Below are positions 8,161 to 17,288 of a DNA stretch of 64,000 nucleotides, in pieces. The notes under the pieces were generated by a model that had not been told where the DNA came from, searched no databases, and saw nothing but the letters and a program-made list of their open reading frames with translations. The position numbers and the translations under genes were made by a program. Source of the stretch: Asticcacaulis sp. MM231 (GTDB lineage: Bacteria; Pseudomonadota; Alphaproteobacteria; Caulobacterales; Caulobacteraceae); contig NZ_OZ075108.1 of NCBI RefSeq assembly GCF_964186625.1, forward strand, positions 2,418,001 to 2,482,000. The letters are read 5' to 3'. Numbering within the stretch: position 1 is the stretch's first letter; every line of letters starts with the position of its first letter.

Positions 8161-9966
8161 ATGCGCCTAGTCGCCAATATCAAGCGTGATTTCGTCTTCC
8201 TGAAGCGCCTGATACGTATCCTGCGCCGCATCAAGAGCGTCAATCCGGATTCACACAATCTGGTCTGCGACGATTTCGAAGCCGCGGCCACGAAGTTCCC
8301 CACCAATACCGCCATCACCTTTGAGGGCAAGTCGCTCACCTATCAGCAGCTTGATACCATGGCCAACCGCTACGCCCACTGGGGGCGTCAGCGTGGCCTC
8401 AAGCCCGGCGATACGGTGGCCCTGTTCTTGCCCAATCGGCTCGATTACCTGGCCATCTGGATCGGTCTCAACAAGATCGGCGTCGTCAGCGCGCTGATCA
8501 ACAATTCACTCACCGGCCCCGGTCTGGCGCATTGCATCAATATCTCCGTGGCCAGCCTGACCATTGTAGATCAGACGACCCGCACCTGTTTCCAGGAGAT
8601 CGAGAGCCAGGTTGAACGTCATCAGGCGCTATGGGTGCTTGATCTGGCGCGCGACGATGAAAGCGAAAACTGCCGCAGTCTTGATGCGGCGCTCAAGGGC
8701 GTGTCGAGCGTGCGTCCTGATCGTGAGTTCCGCAGCAGCCTGACCGCCCATTCGGTCGCGCTCTATATCTACACCTCAGGCACGACGGGCCTGCCAAAAG
8801 CGGCCAAGATTTCCAACGCCCGCGCCCAGCTCTATATGAAGGCCTTCGCCGGTCTGACCAGCATGAAGCCGGACGATAAGCTTTACTGCGTGCTCCCGCT
8901 TTATCATTCGACCGGCGGCCTTTGCGCCATCGGCGCGGCCCTGCTCAATGGCGCCGGTCTGGTTCTCAAGCGCAAGTTCTCGGCCAGCCAGTTCTGGAGT
9001 GATGTGCGTAGCCAGGGGATCACCCACATCGTCTATATCGGCGAACTGTGCCGTTACCTGACCAACTCTCCGCCGGCGCCAAATCCGGATGACGAAACCA
9101 AGCACAAGGTGCGTATGGTCTTCGGTAACGGCATGCGCCCGGAAGTCTGGGATCATTTCAAGGCGCGCTTCCGCATCAAGGACGTGCTCGAATTCTACGG
9201 CTCGACCGAAGGCAATGTGTCGCTGTTCAATCTCGACGGCCATTCTGGCGCCATCGCCCGCGTGCCCAAGTTCCTCAAGAAGAGCTTCAACGTGCGGCTG
9301 GTGCGCTTTGATGTCGAGAGCGAGATGCCGGATCGGCAGTCGAACGGTCTGTGCTACGAATGCAAGCCGGGTGAGATCGGCGAGGCCATCGGCCAGATCG
9401 CCGGCGATGCCCGCCATGCGTTCTCGGGCTATGCCGACAAGGCGGCGTCGCAGAAGAAGATACTGACCGACGTCTTCAAGAAGGGCGACCAGTGGTTCCG
9501 CACCGGCGACCTGATGAAGCAGGACAAGGCCGGCTATCTCTATTTCATCGACCGCATCGGCGACACCTTCCGCTGGAAGGGTGAAAACGTCTCGACCTCG
9601 GAAGTGGCCGAATACAGCGCCGCCGCGCCGGGTGTCGAGGAAGCCATCATCTATGGCGTCGTGGTGCCCAATCAGGACGGTAAGGCCGGCATGGCCTCGC
9701 TGATCACCCGCGAAGGCTTCGACCTGAAGACGTTCAAGGACTTCGTCGACAGCAAGCTCCCGACCTGGGCGCGTCCGAAGTTTATCCGGTTGCTGCACGA
9801 TGCCGAAACGACGGGTACATTCAAGTACAAGAAGATGGACCTGATCAAGGTGGGCTACGACATCACACTGACGACCGATCCGATCTACGTCTGTATCGGC
9901 GAGGATTTCGTGCCGCTGACGGCTGAGATTTTAGCCGATATCGCCGCCGACAAGATCCGGTTCTAA
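8161..9966 (+). CDS. Long-chain acyl-CoA synthetase (FATP/FadD6-like)
   Basis: A 601-residue adenylate-forming enzyme that would activate fatty acids (ATP + fatty acid + CoA to acyl-CoA). The phosphate-binding loop TSGTTGLPKA is at residues 205-214, the motif FYGSTEGN follows, and WFRTGDL and DRIGDTFRWKGENVST mark the C-terminal lid. The sequence matches the long-chain-acyl-CoA synthetase subgroup (FATP-like), which can couple uptake and activation at the inner membrane. The ATG at 8161 has GGGAG about 10 bases upstream; a TTG at 8131 is less likely. A terminator follows at 9993. It stands alone, with fadAB elsewhere in the window. Confidence 0.9.
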   Translation: MRLVANIKRDFVFLKRLIRILRRIKSVNPDSHNLVCDDFEAAATKFPTNTAITFEGKSLTYQQLDTMANRYAHWGRQRGLKPGDTVALFLPNRLDYLAIWIGLNKIGVVSALINNSLTGPGLAHCINISVASLTIVDQTTRTCFQEIESQVERHQALWVLDLARDDESENCRSLDAALKGVSSVRPDREFRSSLTAHSVALYIYTSGTTGLPKAAKISNARAQLYMKAFAGLTSMKPDDKLYCVLPLYHSTGGLCAIGAALLNGAGLVLKRKFSASQFWSDVRSQGITHIVYIGELCRYLTNSPPAPNPDDETKHKVRMVFGNGMRPEVWDHFKARFRIKDVLEFYGSTEGNVSLFNLDGHSGAIARVPKFLKKSFNVRLVRFDVESEMPDRQSNGLCYECKPGEIGEAIGQIAGDARHAFSGYADKAASQKKILTDVFKKGDQWFRTGDLMKQDKAGYLYFIDRIGDTFRWKGENVSTSEVAEYSAAAPGVEEAIIYGVVVPNQDGKAGMASLITREGFDLKTFKDFVDSKLPTWARPKFIRLLHDAETTGTFKYKKMDLIKVGYDITLTTDPIYVCIGEDFVPLTAEILADIAADKIRF

Positions 9967-9992
9967 GTCCCGCCTCGCCACCGACCAGACAC

Positions 9993-10030
9993 AAGAATAC
10001 CCGCAGAGCGATCTGCGGGTATTCTTGTTT
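9993..10030. terminator. Intrinsic terminator after acyl-CoA synthetase gene
   Basis: AAGAATACCCGCAG pairs perfectly with CTGCGGGTATTCTT around AGCGAT and is followed by GTTTT. The 20-base core CCCGCAGAGCGATCTGCGGG is also present in the fadAB terminator at 21750-21773 (read on the minus strand). Confidence 0.88.
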
Positions 10031-10084
10031 TACCAACGGCGGGGATAGTCCGCTGGGAGGCGGCGAAACGAAGTTCGGCTTAGC

Positions 10085-10166
10085 CAAAAGAGTTAGCTTG
10101 CGAGCACCGGAGCGGAGCGTACTTAAGTACGTGAGCACCGGAGCGAAGCAAGATGACGCTTTGCAG
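10085..10166 (-). repeat. Dispersed intergenic repeat, copy A
   Basis: Read on the minus strand it begins CTGCAAAGCGTCATCT, continues through CTCACGTACTTAAGTACG and ends near AGCTAACTCTTTT. The same blocks in the same order occur on the plus strand at 26669-26766. It also holds an internal direct repeat of GAGCACCGGAGCG. It lies between the acyl-CoA synthetase and TonB receptor genes, outside both. Confidence 0.75.
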
Positions 10167-10186
10167 CCCCTCCCGGTAGGACTTGC

Positions 10187-12802
10187 CTAGTACTTGACGC
10201 GGAGGGTAACACCATAGGTCTTCGGCGCACCCAAGAAGGCGTCATAGGTATTGGTATCGAGCGACTGGTTATAATAGGTGCCGTCCGCCTGAACCGTCGA
10301 CTGGAAGCCCGAGCCTTGCAGCGGCGCATTGATGACCACCTGCTTGTAGGACACATCCGTCAGGTTCTGGCCCCAAATTTCGACAGTCCAGGCCCGGTCG
10401 GCCGCACCCAACGCCAGACGGGCGTTGACGAGCGTATAGCTGTCCTGCGCCTTGAACGGCAGCAAATCGGAACCGGTATTGTAGTCCGAGGTGTACTTGG
10501 CTGTCAGATTGGCCGAGGTGCGGATCTTGCCGAAGGTATGGCCCCAGGTGATCGCCCCTGAGGAGGTCCACTTCGGTGCAAACGATACCTGAGCGCCTGG
10601 CAGCAGGGACAGGCCGGGGAAATGCGTCGGATTGTCGAGATCGGCCGCGGTGAAATCGCCATACTTGGTGTCGGCGTAGGAGATACCCCCCTGGAAGCTC
10701 AGGCCCGCGATCGGCGTGCGCCAGTAAACATCGGCGTCGAAGCCCTGCGATTTCAGATCGGGGATCGATTCGACCACAAAGGCCGTGCCGAGGAAGGTGT
10801 TGAGCTGGAAGTTCTGATACTGCTGGTCGAAGGCGGTGATATTGAGCGCCAGGGCGCCATCGAACAGGGCCGTTTTTAGACCCAGTTCATAGGAATCGAC
10901 CGTTTCAGGATCGAACCACAGATTGGTATCTGGCGTGATGCCGGTCTGGGCGCGATCGAGGTTAAAGCCGCCGGCCTTGTAGCCACGGGCATAGGAGCCA
11001 TAGAGCATGACATCATCGGTGACATGCCAGGCCGCCTTGAGCGTGCCGGACAGATCGCCGTCGGACTGGCTGTCGGCGACGTTGCGGTTGTTAAAGGCCG
11101 GGTTGGCCCAGAAGGGACAGAGCGCGCCGACTAAAGTGCTGGCCTTGCCGGTGGCGATGGCCCCGACCCAGTAAGGATTGGCACCGGCCAGAACCGCCGC
11201 CGTGGTGTTGCCGCCCTTGGCCGCCAGAAGGGCCGCCGCCTGACCGTATTTCTGCACGCCGGTGCCGCAACCGACGCCATTATCGCTGTTGGTATAGAGC
11301 GCGGTCATGCTCTTCTTTTCGTGGGTGTAGCGCAGGCCCATGGTCAGTTCGAGGGCGTTGTTCACCTTCCAAGAGTTGTTGGTGAAGAAAGCATAGCTTT
11401 CATCCGACTGGGTGTAGTGGTCGCGCGCCTGCTCACCCGCCTTGAAGTTGGTGCCGTAAGCACGACCGGTCAGCTTGGAGACGAAGGCCGGGTCCGTGCC
11501 GCTGGAAAGCAGCAGGCCGATATAGGGCTCATAGGACGAACCATAAACGTAGGAGTTAGCGCGGGTCAGGTCTTCCTTGACGTAGAAGCCGCCGACCAGC
11601 CAGTTCAGGTGCTCGGTGGAACCGGCCAGACGGACTTCCTGCGAGAAGGTCTTGAAGCGGGCGTTGAAGTCGCCGTTGTCCTTGCGGTAGAGAATGTCGG
11701 CGCCGGTATAGTCGAGATCCTGACCGTTGGTGGCCTTCCAGTCACGGATGCCGGTGACGGTGGTCAGGGTCGAATCCCACAGGCCATTGAGTTTGAAGTT
11801 GCCTTCGACCGAAACGCCGCCGTCGCGCACCACCTGATGGGTGTCGCGGTTGGAATAGGCCAAGCGCGCTGCCGGATCGGCCGTGGTGGCTAGGCCATGA
11901 TTCGCGCTCAGGGCCTGAATGATGGCGCCGGTCGGACCGGTGCGGGTCTGGGCGGCGACGCAGCAATATTCATCGCGGTGACTGAAATCACCAATGACGC
12001 GGATTTCAGCGTCGGCGCTCGGAGTAAACAGCAACTGGCCACGCGCCGTGGTGAAGTCCTGATCCTGATCGGATTTGAGCGTGCGCGGGCCAACGCCGGT
12101 ATCGACATCGGTGTAACCGTCATGCGAGCGCTTGGCGATATAGAGGCGACCTGCGACCAGATCCTGAACGATCGGGCCGGTCACAGAGGCGGAATAGCCC
12201 TGCGCGCCGTAATTGCCAAAGGTGGCCTCGCCTTCTGCGCCGAAGGTGAAGGACGGCTTCTTGGTGATGATGTTGATGACGCCGGCGGAGGTGTTCTTGC
12301 CGAATAGCGTGCCTTGCGGGCCTTTCAGGACTTCGATGCGTTCCATTTCGCCGAGATCGCCAAAGCCCACGCCGTTACGCGGACGGTAGACACCATCGAC
12401 CACCACCCCCACCGAGGATTCCAAGCCGGGGTTATCACCGACCGTGCCGACGCCGCGAATGCGGGCCGTGGTCAGGGTTTCGTTCTGGGTCGAGGTTACG
12501 GTCAGGCCAGGTGTCAGGATCTGCATATCCTTGATGTCGCGGACACCGGCGTCCTGCAGCAGCTTGGCCGACAGGGTGGTGACAACGATCGGCACATCCT
12601 GCAGGCGCTGCTCGCGCTTTTGCGCCGTCACGATAACGGTGGTTGAGTCTTCGGAGGCGACGGGAGCGGCGTCAGGTGTGGCGTCCTGAGCCAGGGCTGC
12701 AACCGGCGCGGTGGCAAGCAGGGCGACGCTTGTCAACAGGGCGGCCTTGGCGACACCCATCATGAGAGGGCGGCCTTTAAGTAAATGAATGGCGCTTTGC
12801 AT
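10187..12802 (-). CDS. TonB-dependent outer-membrane receptor
   Basis: An 871-residue outer-membrane receptor. The signal peptide ends near residue 39 (VAALAQ). A TonB box-like TTVIVTAQ is at 54-61, followed by the plug domain (DVPIVVTTLSAK, RIRGVGTVGDNPG, GVVVDGVYRPRNG, LKGPQGTLFGKNTSAGVINI). The rest is a 22-strand barrel ending in aromatic residues (GVTLRVKY). Family members import siderophores, sugars or other large solutes with TonB energy. Caulobacterales carry many such receptors and the substrate cannot be read from the sequence; no Fur box or catabolic partner is adjacent. A palindrome, TTCCCTTAGGTAA, overlaps its ribosome site. Confidence 0.93.
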   Translation of the reverse strand: MQSAIHLLKGRPLMMGVAKAALLTSVALLATAPVAALAQDATPDAAPVASEDSTTVIVTAQKREQRLQDVPIVVTTLSAKLLQDAGVRDIKDMQILTPGLTVTSTQNETLTTARIRGVGTVGDNPGLESSVGVVVDGVYRPRNGVGFGDLGEMERIEVLKGPQGTLFGKNTSAGVINIITKKPSFTFGAEGEATFGNYGAQGYSASVTGPIVQDLVAGRLYIAKRSHDGYTDVDTGVGPRTLKSDQDQDFTTARGQLLFTPSADAEIRVIGDFSHRDEYCCVAAQTRTGPTGAIIQALSANHGLATTADPAARLAYSNRDTHQVVRDGGVSVEGNFKLNGLWDSTLTTVTGIRDWKATNGQDLDYTGADILYRKDNGDFNARFKTFSQEVRLAGSTEHLNWLVGGFYVKEDLTRANSYVYGSSYEPYIGLLLSSGTDPAFVSKLTGRAYGTNFKAGEQARDHYTQSDESYAFFTNNSWKVNNALELTMGLRYTHEKKSMTALYTNSDNGVGCGTGVQKYGQAAALLAAKGGNTTAAVLAGANPYWVGAIATGKASTLVGALCPFWANPAFNNRNVADSQSDGDLSGTLKAAWHVTDDVMLYGSYARGYKAGGFNLDRAQTGITPDTNLWFDPETVDSYELGLKTALFDGALALNITAFDQQYQNFQLNTFLGTAFVVESIPDLKSQGFDADVYWRTPIAGLSFQGGISYADTKYGDFTAADLDNPTHFPGLSLLPGAQVSFAPKWTSSGAITWGHTFGKIRTSANLTAKYTSDYNTGSDLLPFKAQDSYTLVNARLALGAADRAWTVEIWGQNLTDVSYKQVVINAPLQGSGFQSTVQADGTYYNQSLDTNTYDAFLGAPKTYGVTLRVKY

Positions 12803-12806
12803 TTCT

Positions 12807-12819
12807 TTCCCTTAGGTAA
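12807..12819. promoter_or_regulatory. Palindrome over the receptor ribosome site
   Basis: TTCCCTTAGGTAA, one mismatch from the pattern TTACCTWAGGTAA that recurs at 12963. It covers the Shine-Dalgarno region of the TonB receptor, so a bound protein or RNA structure here could block expression. Operator function is inferred. Confidence 0.4.
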
Positions 12820-12962
12820 ATTTCATCTCTGCTTGGATATTTTATTATTTGTAGTTTCGGTAAACAGTGCCCGCTTTTTACGGGTCGTTGTTTACTTCCT
12901 CAATGTAACACATGACGTTAACGGAAACAAACGACGATTGATTTAACACCGCAGCGCACACA

Positions 12963-12975
12963 TTACCTAAGGTAA
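12963..12975. promoter_or_regulatory. Second palindrome upstream of the receptor
   Basis: TTACCTAAGGTAA, symmetrical except at its central base, about 160 bases upstream of the receptor start. With 12807-12819 it makes a pair that could hold one regulator at two sites. Confidence 0.4.
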
Positions 12976-13024
12976 ACACGCCTCTATATGCTTAAAAATA
13001 TACAAACAAAGACTTTCCCATTAT

Positions 13025-13039
13025 TTAAATCCCTTTTAA
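13025..13039. promoter_or_regulatory. Full CtrA-type box TTAA-N7-TTAA
   Basis: TTAA ATCCCTT TTAA fits the full CtrA consensus of Caulobacterales. It lies in the 549-base region between the divergent TonB receptor and the cystatin-like gene. The rest of that region holds no gene I can support. The local AT-richness means a chance match is possible. Confidence 0.4.
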
Positions 13040-13351
13040 ATCTTGGCTCACACGGCGAGACGCGTATCGTTACGCGATTGCTGCAACTGCACGCAATGAT
13101 CGTGTTGACCTTGGGACAGCCTGTGATTTTACCGCTACCAAGGCGCGTTTTTCGATCTTCCCTGGCTTTATAAAGGCCGAAAACAGCCTCATTACCAGGC
13201 GAATGCCGCATAAAAGACACACCCATCACAGCCAATACCCTAGCCCTTCCACGGAAAGACATGCTATTTTGCGCTGCAAAGGGCGGCAGGCGGGGCGAAA
13301 CACGATAAATCGCCCCTCAGAATCGCCGCACGCCTCACGGAAAGCATCCCC

Positions 13352-13721
13352 ATGAAACCTGTCTGCCTGGCCCTCCTGCTGCTCGCCATCAGCGCCGCAA
13401 GCCCCGCTTTTTCAGCTCAGGCGCCTGAGCCAGCCCCACCGCTGGTGGGTGGCTTTCAGAGAACCGATATCACCGACAAGGCTATCAGGGCGGCGGCGGA
13501 TTTCGCTATCAGCGCGGCCCCTACAAAAATGACTTCTGAAACAGATTGTCAGCGCCCGACAGCAGGTGGTGGCCGGCATGAACTATAGCCTGTGCCTGCG
13601 CGTCACAACGCCAAAGTTCGGCCTGTTCAAGCGCGGTCATCTTGTCGCCGCCAAGGTGTTTCAGAGTCTCGATGGGGGCTATCAACTGACGTCCTGGCAG
13701 GATGTGAAAACCTGTGACTAA
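13352..13721 (+). pseudogene. Exported cystatin-like protein, one-base frameshift
   Basis: Starts with a signal peptide (MKPVCLALLLLAISAASPAFS) and then VGGFQRTDITDKAIRAAADFA, the N-terminal helix of a cystatin fold. The frame then goes wrong near 13535. Removing one T from ACTT restores LKQIVSARQQVVAGMNYSLC, which holds the cystatin motif QxVxG, and reads on to a TAA at 13719-13721. Cystatins inhibit papain-like cysteine peptidases; bacterial exported forms are little studied. The stop overlaps the GTG start of selO by 8 bases, so the two genes were translationally coupled. The break may be a sequencing error in a short T run. Confidence 0.65.
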
Positions 13722-15141
13722 CCCCTACCGCCCTGCGCCCCTGCTCCAGCGCAGCACGCTGCCCCTTCACGATACCGTCAGTGCCGCCGATTTCCCGCAG
13801 ACGATCCTGCGCTATCGCAACGACCGTGCGGCGCAGTCGATTGGTCTGGACGATCTGAGTAACAGCGCTTGGATCGAGCATTTCGGCCGCTTTGCTCCCC
13901 TGCCCGATAATCAGCCAGCGCCCTTGGCGCTGCGTTACCACGGCCACCAGTTTCGCCACTACAATCCCGATCTCGGCGATGGCCGCGGCTTTCTGTTCGC
14001 GCAAATGTATGACGATCAGGACCGCCTGCTCGATCTCGGAACCAAGGGCACGGGCAAGACGCCGTGGTCACGCGGCGGCGACGGCAAGCTGACCCTGAAA
14101 GGTGGGGTGCGCGAGGTTCTGGCCACTGCCCTGCTGGAAGCACTCGGTGTACCGACCAGCAAGACCTTTTCGCTGATTGAAACCGGCGAGTATCTGGTGC
14201 GCGGTGACGAGCCCTCGCCGACACGCTCCTCGGTCATGGTACGCTTGAGCCACAGCCATATCCGCTTCGGCACCTTCGAGCGGCTGGCCTATCTCAATGA
14301 TGCCGAGACGATGCGAGATCTGATCGCCTTTATTGAAGACAACTACTACCCCGTGCCCACAAGCAGCGAAGCGGTAGCGCAAGACAAAATGTCCGATGCT
14401 GCGGCCGTGTTCGATGCCGTGGTTTCCGCCTCGGCGAAACTGGCGGCGCGCTGGATGGCCGCCGGCTTCGTCCACGGCGTGCTCAATACCGACAATATGA
14501 ACATCACCGGCGAGAGCTTCGATTATGGCCCTTACCGCTTTCTGCCGGCCTACGATCCGGCCTTCACCGCCGCCTATTTCGACCATACCGGCCTTTACGC
14601 CTATGGCCGCCAGCCCGATGCTGTGCTGTGGAACCTGGGCCAGCTTGGCCGCTGCCTGACCCTGATCACAGCGCCCGAGCCCTTGATAGAGAGTTTCAAC
14701 GCCTTCCACGAACGTTACGAGCACGAGTTGGGCCTGGCCATCTGCGACCGCCTAAACCTTATTGCGCAAGCCGATAATGCGCTGCTGGTGAAAGCCGTCT
14801 ATGCCCTGCTATCGGATCTACGTGCTGAGGGCAGTTTCGAGGGTTTGTTCTATGACTGGTTTGGCGGTGTGCTGAGCGAAAACCGCGCCATGACGGGCCC
14901 GCGCAGAGATCATTATGCTGGCCCGTCCTTCACGGCGTTCCACGAAGTTTTGCAAACCTACGAAACCGCCTCGCCCGAAAAGCTTGAGCATCCGCGTTTT
15001 ACGCAAAGCGATCCGGAAACCCTGCTGATCGATGAGATCGAGACCCTATGGGCGCAGATCGCGATGGAAAACGACTGGTCGTTGTTCGAGGCCAAGCTTG
15101 CGTTGATTGAGACCTATCGTCAGGCGTTAGGACTTCAATGA
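13714..15141 (+). CDS. selO: SelO/YdiU family protein AMPylase
   Basis: A 475-residue pseudokinase-fold enzyme of the SelO (YdiU) family, which transfers AMP from ATP to serine, threonine or tyrosine of target proteins under oxidative stress. Family landmarks are RYHGHQFRHYNPDLGDGR, DLGTKGTGKTPWSRGGDG (nucleotide loop) and FVHGVLNTDNMNITG at 252-266, where the catalytic aspartate and metal-binding residues lie, followed by DYGP. The selenocysteine found at the C-terminus of some eukaryotic members is absent, as usual in bacteria. The GTG at 13714 is the likely start and overlaps the end of the cystatin-like gene. The 3' end overlaps the convergent esterase gene by 7 bases. Confidence 0.92.
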   Translation: MTNPYRPAPLLQRSTLPLHDTVSAADFPQTILRYRNDRAAQSIGLDDLSNSAWIEHFGRFAPLPDNQPAPLALRYHGHQFRHYNPDLGDGRGFLFAQMYDDQDRLLDLGTKGTGKTPWSRGGDGKLTLKGGVREVLATALLEALGVPTSKTFSLIETGEYLVRGDEPSPTRSSVMVRLSHSHIRFGTFERLAYLNDAETMRDLIAFIEDNYYPVPTSSEAVAQDKMSDAAAVFDAVVSASAKLAARWMAAGFVHGVLNTDNMNITGESFDYGPYRFLPAYDPAFTAAYFDHTGLYAYGRQPDAVLWNLGQLGRCLTLITAPEPLIESFNAFHERYEHELGLAICDRLNLIAQADNALLVKAVYALLSDLRAEGSFEGLFYDWFGGVLSENRAMTGPRRDHYAGPSFTAFHEVLQTYETASPEKLEHPRFTQSDPETLLIDEIETLWAQIAMENDWSLFEAKLALIETYRQALGLQ

Positions 15142-16271
15142 CCTTGCCACAACTGCGGGTGAGCCTCGATATAATTTGTTAAAGCTGTCGCCAACGCGCG
15201 ATGACCTGCGAGGCTTGGATGATAATCGCAGCCTGCGTTTTCTAGTTCCGTCGCAATGGGCACAAATCCAACCGAGTTGATACCAATACGGCGCGCCTCA
15301 TCTGTTAACGAAGACTGCCAGGCGAGCACCGCATCAAGCGCCTTCTGATCCTTTATCCGGCTTATGTTAGTTCCCCACATGAGAAAAGCCGCCTGGGGAT
15401 AGCGCCGATGCAATTCCACGGCGAACGAACGGAAAGCCTTCGCATAATCAGCATTCAGAGCCTTTTGATTTTTCCATGCCTCTCCATCAGTCAGCGGTTT
15501 GGCATAATCTGCGTTAAGCTTGACCATGATAATCTGAGGATGCCAGCCGTCACCTTCATAAGGCGCGATCTTATCGAGCAGACTGAAAGGATAAACCTTT
15601 GACATCGCATAGTCCGGGGCGAAACCACCGTAGTTGCGGATCAGACCGCGCCCCGAAATAGCGTTGATCTGATAATCGGCGTTAAAATGCTTGGCCGTAA
15701 GCGCGGCAAAGCCCTGCTGTGTATCCGTCGTCAGGCGGACTTTCTCACTCGTACATATTTGGCTCGCAGAACGATTGCCGTAGCCGGTCATTGAGGAATC
15801 GCCAATGAATTCGATCTGCCGCGCCCGGGCTTTCACCGAAAGCGCCTTTTCATCGGCCGGAATATAGAAGCCACCGAAAGTAGCCGCATGATCGATACTT
15901 TCTGTGACTTTTTCCAACCGCACCTGATGAACACCCGGAGGCAAATCGCTGACTTCAAATTGACTGTCTCCCGGCTGCGCAATAGTCACTAGTGGCAGAT
16001 CGTCAATCAACAAACGATATTCATTCCATGTGTCTTTGAAGGACAGATAAACTCTTTGACCTTCAAAACGGCTTTCAAAATAGATTCCAGGCCATTGATG
16101 CTCATAGACCACGCGCCCGTCCGACGTGGCATGACGTACAACGCGTCCGCCGACATGGATATTCGCCACCGCGCTGTCCGCCGGCACTCCCTCAATCGGT
16201 TTGACAATTTGTGCCTGCGCCTTGCAGCTCAATATCATCAGACAACACGCAACAGCCGCCGGATACCGCAT
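15135..16271 (-). CDS. Exported SGNH esterase, carbohydrate esterase family 2-like
   Basis: A 378-residue secreted esterase. The N-terminus is a signal peptide with either a cleavage site at AQA or a lipobox-like ILSC. Residues 30-140 form a beta-sandwich (YFESRFEGQRVYLSFKD). The SGNH catalytic domain follows with the nucleophile in GDSSMTGYGN (S159), a glycine block at ISGRGLIRNYGG, an asparagine-type block MWGTN and the Asp-His pair in DYHPSLAGH. This two-domain order is that of CE2 acetyl-xylan or gluco-oligosaccharide deacetylases. The substrate is likely an acetylated plant polysaccharide, an inference. It converges on selO with a 7-base overlap. Confidence 0.82.
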   Translation of the reverse strand: MRYPAAVACCLMILSCKAQAQIVKPIEGVPADSAVANIHVGGRVVRHATSDGRVVYEHQWPGIYFESRFEGQRVYLSFKDTWNEYRLLIDDLPLVTIAQPGDSQFEVSDLPPGVHQVRLEKVTESIDHAATFGGFYIPADEKALSVKARARQIEFIGDSSMTGYGNRSASQICTSEKVRLTTDTQQGFAALTAKHFNADYQINAISGRGLIRNYGGFAPDYAMSKVYPFSLLDKIAPYEGDGWHPQIIMVKLNADYAKPLTDGEAWKNQKALNADYAKAFRSFAVELHRRYPQAAFLMWGTNISRIKDQKALDAVLAWQSSLTDEARRIGINSVGFVPIATELENAGCDYHPSLAGHRALATALTNYIEAHPQLWQGH

Positions 16272-16364
16272 AAACCCCTCCCGCTTTTGGCGAGATGTTA
16301 AATCACAGGTAGTATGATCGCAAGTGTTTTACAGTCAGCCCTATCTCACCCAGAAGGCCAGCGC

Positions 16365-17288
16365 TTACAGCACCGAGCAGTTGGTGAGTTGGCTGAAATG
16401 CTCCAGCGCCGAAGCGCCGACCACGCTGGTGCCGAAACGGTCGAGTTCGGGCGACCAGACGGCGACGGCGGCCTGTCCGGGCACTACCGCCACGATGCCA
16501 CCGCCGACGCCGCTTTTCGCCGGCAGCCCAACGCGATAGGCGAACGAGCCAACCGAATCGTAGATGCCGCAGGTCAGCAGAAGCGCATTGAGCCGGCGGT
16601 TGAGGCGTTCGTGGAAGACAGTTTCCTCGACGATCGGCGAGAAGCCTTTGGCAGCCAGAGGCAGGGCCGCGCGCGCCAGTTGGCGACAGGTGATGGTGAC
16701 GGCGCATTGCCGGCAATAGGCCTCCATCACCGCATCGACCGGATGGGTGATGGTGCCGAAACCACGCATCAGATTGGTGATAGCGCGGTTCTTGTGGCCC
16801 GTCTCTAATTCAGAGGCCGCCACGGCTTCATCTATGGTCAGCGGGGCGTTGGCCAGCATCCCCATGAAGTCGCGCACGAAGGCATCGGGCGATTTGACGA
16901 CATCGAGCAGGATATCGGTAACGGCCAGCGCGCCCGGATTGATAAAGGGATTGCGCGGAATGCCTTCCTCCTGCTCAAGCTGCGACAGGTAGTTGAAAGG
17001 CGTTCCCGAAGGCTCCTTGCCGACGCGGGTCCACACCTCGTCGCCGATGGCGTTAAGCGCCAGACCGAGCGAGAACAGCTTGGTGATGCTCTGGGCCGAA
17101 AACGGCTCGTCGGCATCGCCGATGACGCTTTCCTCGCCTTTGATCGTGCAGATCGCCATGCCGAACTTCGTCGGATCGACGCCGGCCAGTTGCGGGATAT
17201 AGCTCGCCGTCCGTCCCTTGCCGAAGTGCGGCCGAACCAGAACAGCGACCTCGGCCAGCACGTCATCAAGAGAGGCGGTATGTTTCAA
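16365..17288 (-). CDS. glsA: Glutaminase
   Basis: A 307-residue glutaminase that converts L-glutamine to L-glutamate and ammonia in the cytosol. It has the serine-beta-lactamase-like fold with the catalytic SxxK as S67-I-T-K70, then the family blocks NPFINPGALAV, SELETGHKNRAITNLMR and GVGGGIVAVVPG. Length is normal. Its start overlaps the end of the beta-lactamase gene by 4 bases (ATGA), so it is the last gene of a peptidase/beta-lactamase/glutaminase operon. Confidence 0.93.
   Translation of the reverse strand: MKHTASLDDVLAEVAVLVRPHFGKGRTASYIPQLAGVDPTKFGMAICTIKGEESVIGDADEPFSAQSITKLFSLGLALNAIGDEVWTRVGKEPSGTPFNYLSQLEQEEGIPRNPFINPGALAVTDILLDVVKSPDAFVRDFMGMLANAPLTIDEAVAASELETGHKNRAITNLMRGFGTITHPVDAVMEAYCRQCAVTITCRQLARAALPLAAKGFSPIVEETVFHERLNRRLNALLLTCGIYDSVGSFAYRVGLPAKSGVGGGIVAVVPGQAAVAVWSPELDRFGTSVVGASALEHFSQLTNCSVL

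Noticed and set aside
12984..13262. 92-codon minus-strand frame between the receptor and the cystatin-like gene
   Set aside because: No ribosome site, no family likeness and mixed composition; it overlaps the CtrA-type box.
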